In this document: piece by piece, positions 5,260-6,241 of the stretch
How the letters are laid out: each line of letters starts with the position of its first letter
Position numbering within the stretch: the stretch's first letter is position 1
Assembly: GCA_002788865.1 (NCBI GenBank)
Contig: PFSC01000148.1
Span: 1-6,241 of the forward strand
Direction: 5' to 3'
Source of the DNA: Candidatus Roizmanbacteria bacterium CG_4_9_14_0_2_um_filter_39_13
GTDB lineage: Bacteria; Patescibacteriota; Microgenomatia; UBA1406; GWC2-37-13
Length of the DNA stretch: 6,241 nucleotides
Made by a program: the position numbers and the translations under genes
The notes under the pieces: model-generated
The model's input: only the letters and a program-made list of their open reading frames with translations
Database searches by the model: none
Told to the model about the DNA's origin: nothing

Positions 5260-6060
5260 ATGGTATTATCAGAAACTCTTGAAGAACAAGCAGTCGACGC
5301 TGCAATGAGCGGTGATTGGAAAACAGCAATCAAAATAAACAAAGACTTATTGTCTGAAAATAGTGAAGATCTTAGCGCTCACATGAGGCTCGGCTTTGCA
5401 TATTTTCAAAGCAATAAGCTCAGACTTGCAAAAAAGGAGTTTCAAGATGTGCTGAAGCTTCAGCCAAAAAATAATATCGCAGAAGAACATCTCGAAAAAG
5501 TCAACATCCTCAGCTCAAAAAAGAAAATTCGTCATGAAAGTACTGCACAATATGACCCAGATGTATTTATTGAAATCCCTGGAAAAACACGAATTGTACA
5601 CCTAGTCAATATTGGAAAGAAAGAAGATCTTGCTGGAACAAGCATTGGAGAAAAAATGCTTCTGAAAGAAAAAAGAAGAAAACTTGAAGTGAGAACTCAG
5701 CATGATGAGTTTATTGGAAATCTTCCCGATGATATTTCTAAGCGTCTTAGTTATTTTATAAAAAATGATAGTGATTATAGTACCCATATCAAGGAAATTA
5801 GCCTTACTGACGTGGTCATTTTCATCCGCGAGATTGTCAAGGGTAAAAAGGTAAACCAATATCCATCTTTCCCCTCAAACCCTCATGTGATGCTCTCGGA
5901 TATTCAACATATAGACGCCGACACTGCAGATGGATCCGATGATGACGAAGATGTGGATGAAAATGAAATTGACCTCACAGATGAAACATGGGAAAAGTAC
6001 GAACAAGAAAAAGACCTCAGTTCCATTGTTCAGCTTGAGGACGAAGAGGAAGAAGAGTAA
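5260..6060 (+). CDS. TPR protein with conserved central domain and acidic tail
   Basis: 266 residues, cytosolic (no signal peptide or membrane span). Residues about 3-36 and 37-70 form two tetratricopeptide repeats; the second has the clear pattern A-LGFAYF---L--A-KEF--VL-L-P (40-69). A Lys-rich linker (87-91) leads to a central domain (about 98-200): DPDVFIEIPGKTRIVHLVNIG, then GEKMLL, LEVRTQHDEFIGNLPDDISKRL, YFIK and IFIRE. The order (strand, I-G-x-LP, helix, strand) resembles a HIRAN domain, a nucleic-acid end-binding fold; this is inference. Residues 212-266 are a disordered, strongly Asp/Glu-rich tail ending DEEEEE. I associate this arrangement with a conserved but uncharacterised CPR protein; function is unknown, perhaps scaffolding or nucleic-acid related. 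The start at 5260 is fixed by the promoter just upstream. Its last 31 nt overlap the small - strand ORF. Confidence 0.88.
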   Translation: MVLSETLEEQAVDAAMSGDWKTAIKINKDLLSENSEDLSAHMRLGFAYFQSNKLRLAKKEFQDVLKLQPKNNIAEEHLEKVNILSSKKKIRHESTAQYDPDVFIEIPGKTRIVHLVNIGKKEDLAGTSIGEKMLLKEKRRKLEVRTQHDEFIGNLPDDISKRLSYFIKNDSDYSTHIKEISLTDVVIFIREIVKGKKVNQYPSFPSNPHVMLSDIQHIDADTADGSDDDEDVDENEIDLTDETWEKYEQEKDLSSIVQLEDEEEEE

Positions 6061-6215
6061 TGCTCAATTTTATCCTTAAAAAATACGATAGTCCCCCGTA
6101 TTTTCTTCATCGAAACTATTTTAGCTATCTCAGCTGGAATATGAAAATCTCGCATTGAAACAAGCGAAAATATGAATGAGATCGCAAGTAATAGTACGAA
6201 TGTTATAAATATCAT
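6030..6215 (-). CDS. Candidate 61-aa single-span membrane protein
   Basis: An N-terminal hydrophobic helix (about 1-20, MIFITFVLLLAISFIFSLVS) is followed by a basic cytosolic segment (RDFHIPAEIAKI, then MKKIRGTIVFFKDKIEHY, 36-53) and a Ser8 tail. Hydrophobic-then-basic order and mixed codon third positions suggest a real small protein. The Ser run, however, is the mirror of the Glu/Asp codons of the TPR gene read antisense, so the end of the frame may be forced by the overlap. Upstream on the - strand there is only a weak GGAAA about 8 nt from the ATG. It lies convergent to the TPR gene with a 31-nt overlap. No family recognised; real-gene status is uncertain. Confidence 0.42.
   Translation of the reverse strand: MIFITFVLLLAISFIFSLVSMRDFHIPAEIAKIVSMKKIRGTIVFFKDKIEHYSSSSSSSS
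6080..6104. terminator. Hairpin after the TPR gene, possible terminator
   Basis: AAAATACG (6080-6087), 9-nt loop, CGTATTTT (6097-6104): a perfect 8-bp stem starting 20 nt past the TPR stop. The T-run is part of the 3' arm rather than a tail, which suits weak or bidirectional termination. If the 61-aa - strand ORF is real, the hairpin lies inside its coding sequence, which weakens the terminator reading. Confidence 0.35.
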
Positions 6216-6241
6216 ATCTTAAATTTCCAATTTCCTAATTC

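Noticed and set aside
5087..5308. 73-codon + strand frame spanning the divergent promoter region
   Set aside because: Covers the opposing gene's start, both promoters and the TPR gene start; no independent support.

Overview
The window looks like an AT-rich bacterial chromosome segment from a Candidate Phyla Radiation (Patescibacteria) genome, most likely the Microgenomates/OP11 side. This is inferred from three things: a membrane-anchored Mur ligase–DegT aminotransferase–FemAB gene trio, a short TPR protein with a conserved central domain and acidic tail of a kind I associate with these genomes, and the tight packing of most genes. All three stop codons are used, including TGA to end the FemAB gene, so nothing suggests the recoded UGA of Gracilibacteria/Absconditabacteria. 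No rRNA, tRNA, CRISPR or transposase was seen.

Layout. (1) Bases 1-3545, + strand: a cell-envelope operon. It holds a MurF-like Mur ligase (open at the left edge, so its 5' end lies outside the window), a DegT/DnrJ/EryC1-type PLP aminotransferase behind a good Shine-Dalgarno, and a FemAB/FemX-type peptidoglycan bridge aminoacyltransferase starting 3 nt after the aminotransferase stop. Together they would make and attach amino-acid or amino-sugar groups on a peptidoglycan-like precursor. (2) Bases 3546-4305: about 760 nt of non-coding DNA between convergent genes. It holds a 13-bp inverted repeat made of a 9-mer found three more times inside the operon, a second AT hairpin, a 14-bp direct repeat with 21-bp period, several perfect palindromes, one perfect DnaA box next to a very AT-rich stretch, and one promoter-like site. 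(3) Bases 4306-5154, - strand: an unrecognised polytopic membrane protein of 8-9 predicted helices. (4) Bases 5155-5259: a 105-bp divergent promoter region in which both -10 boxes sit 7-8 nt from their ATG, so both mRNAs look leaderless. (5) Bases 5260-6060, + strand: the TPR/conserved-domain/acidic-tail protein. (6) Bases 6030-6215, - strand: a plausible 61-aa single-span membrane protein whose 3' end overlaps the TPR gene antisense.

The best leads are the recurrent ACGACGTCT element, which is arranged like a DNA uptake sequence or terminator pair; the oversized convergent intergenic region with its origin-like signals; the paired leaderless promoters; the Mur ligase with a membrane segment where the UDP-substrate domain should be; and the HIRAN-like pattern in the TPR protein. 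All assignments come from reading the sequence alone; no database search was run.
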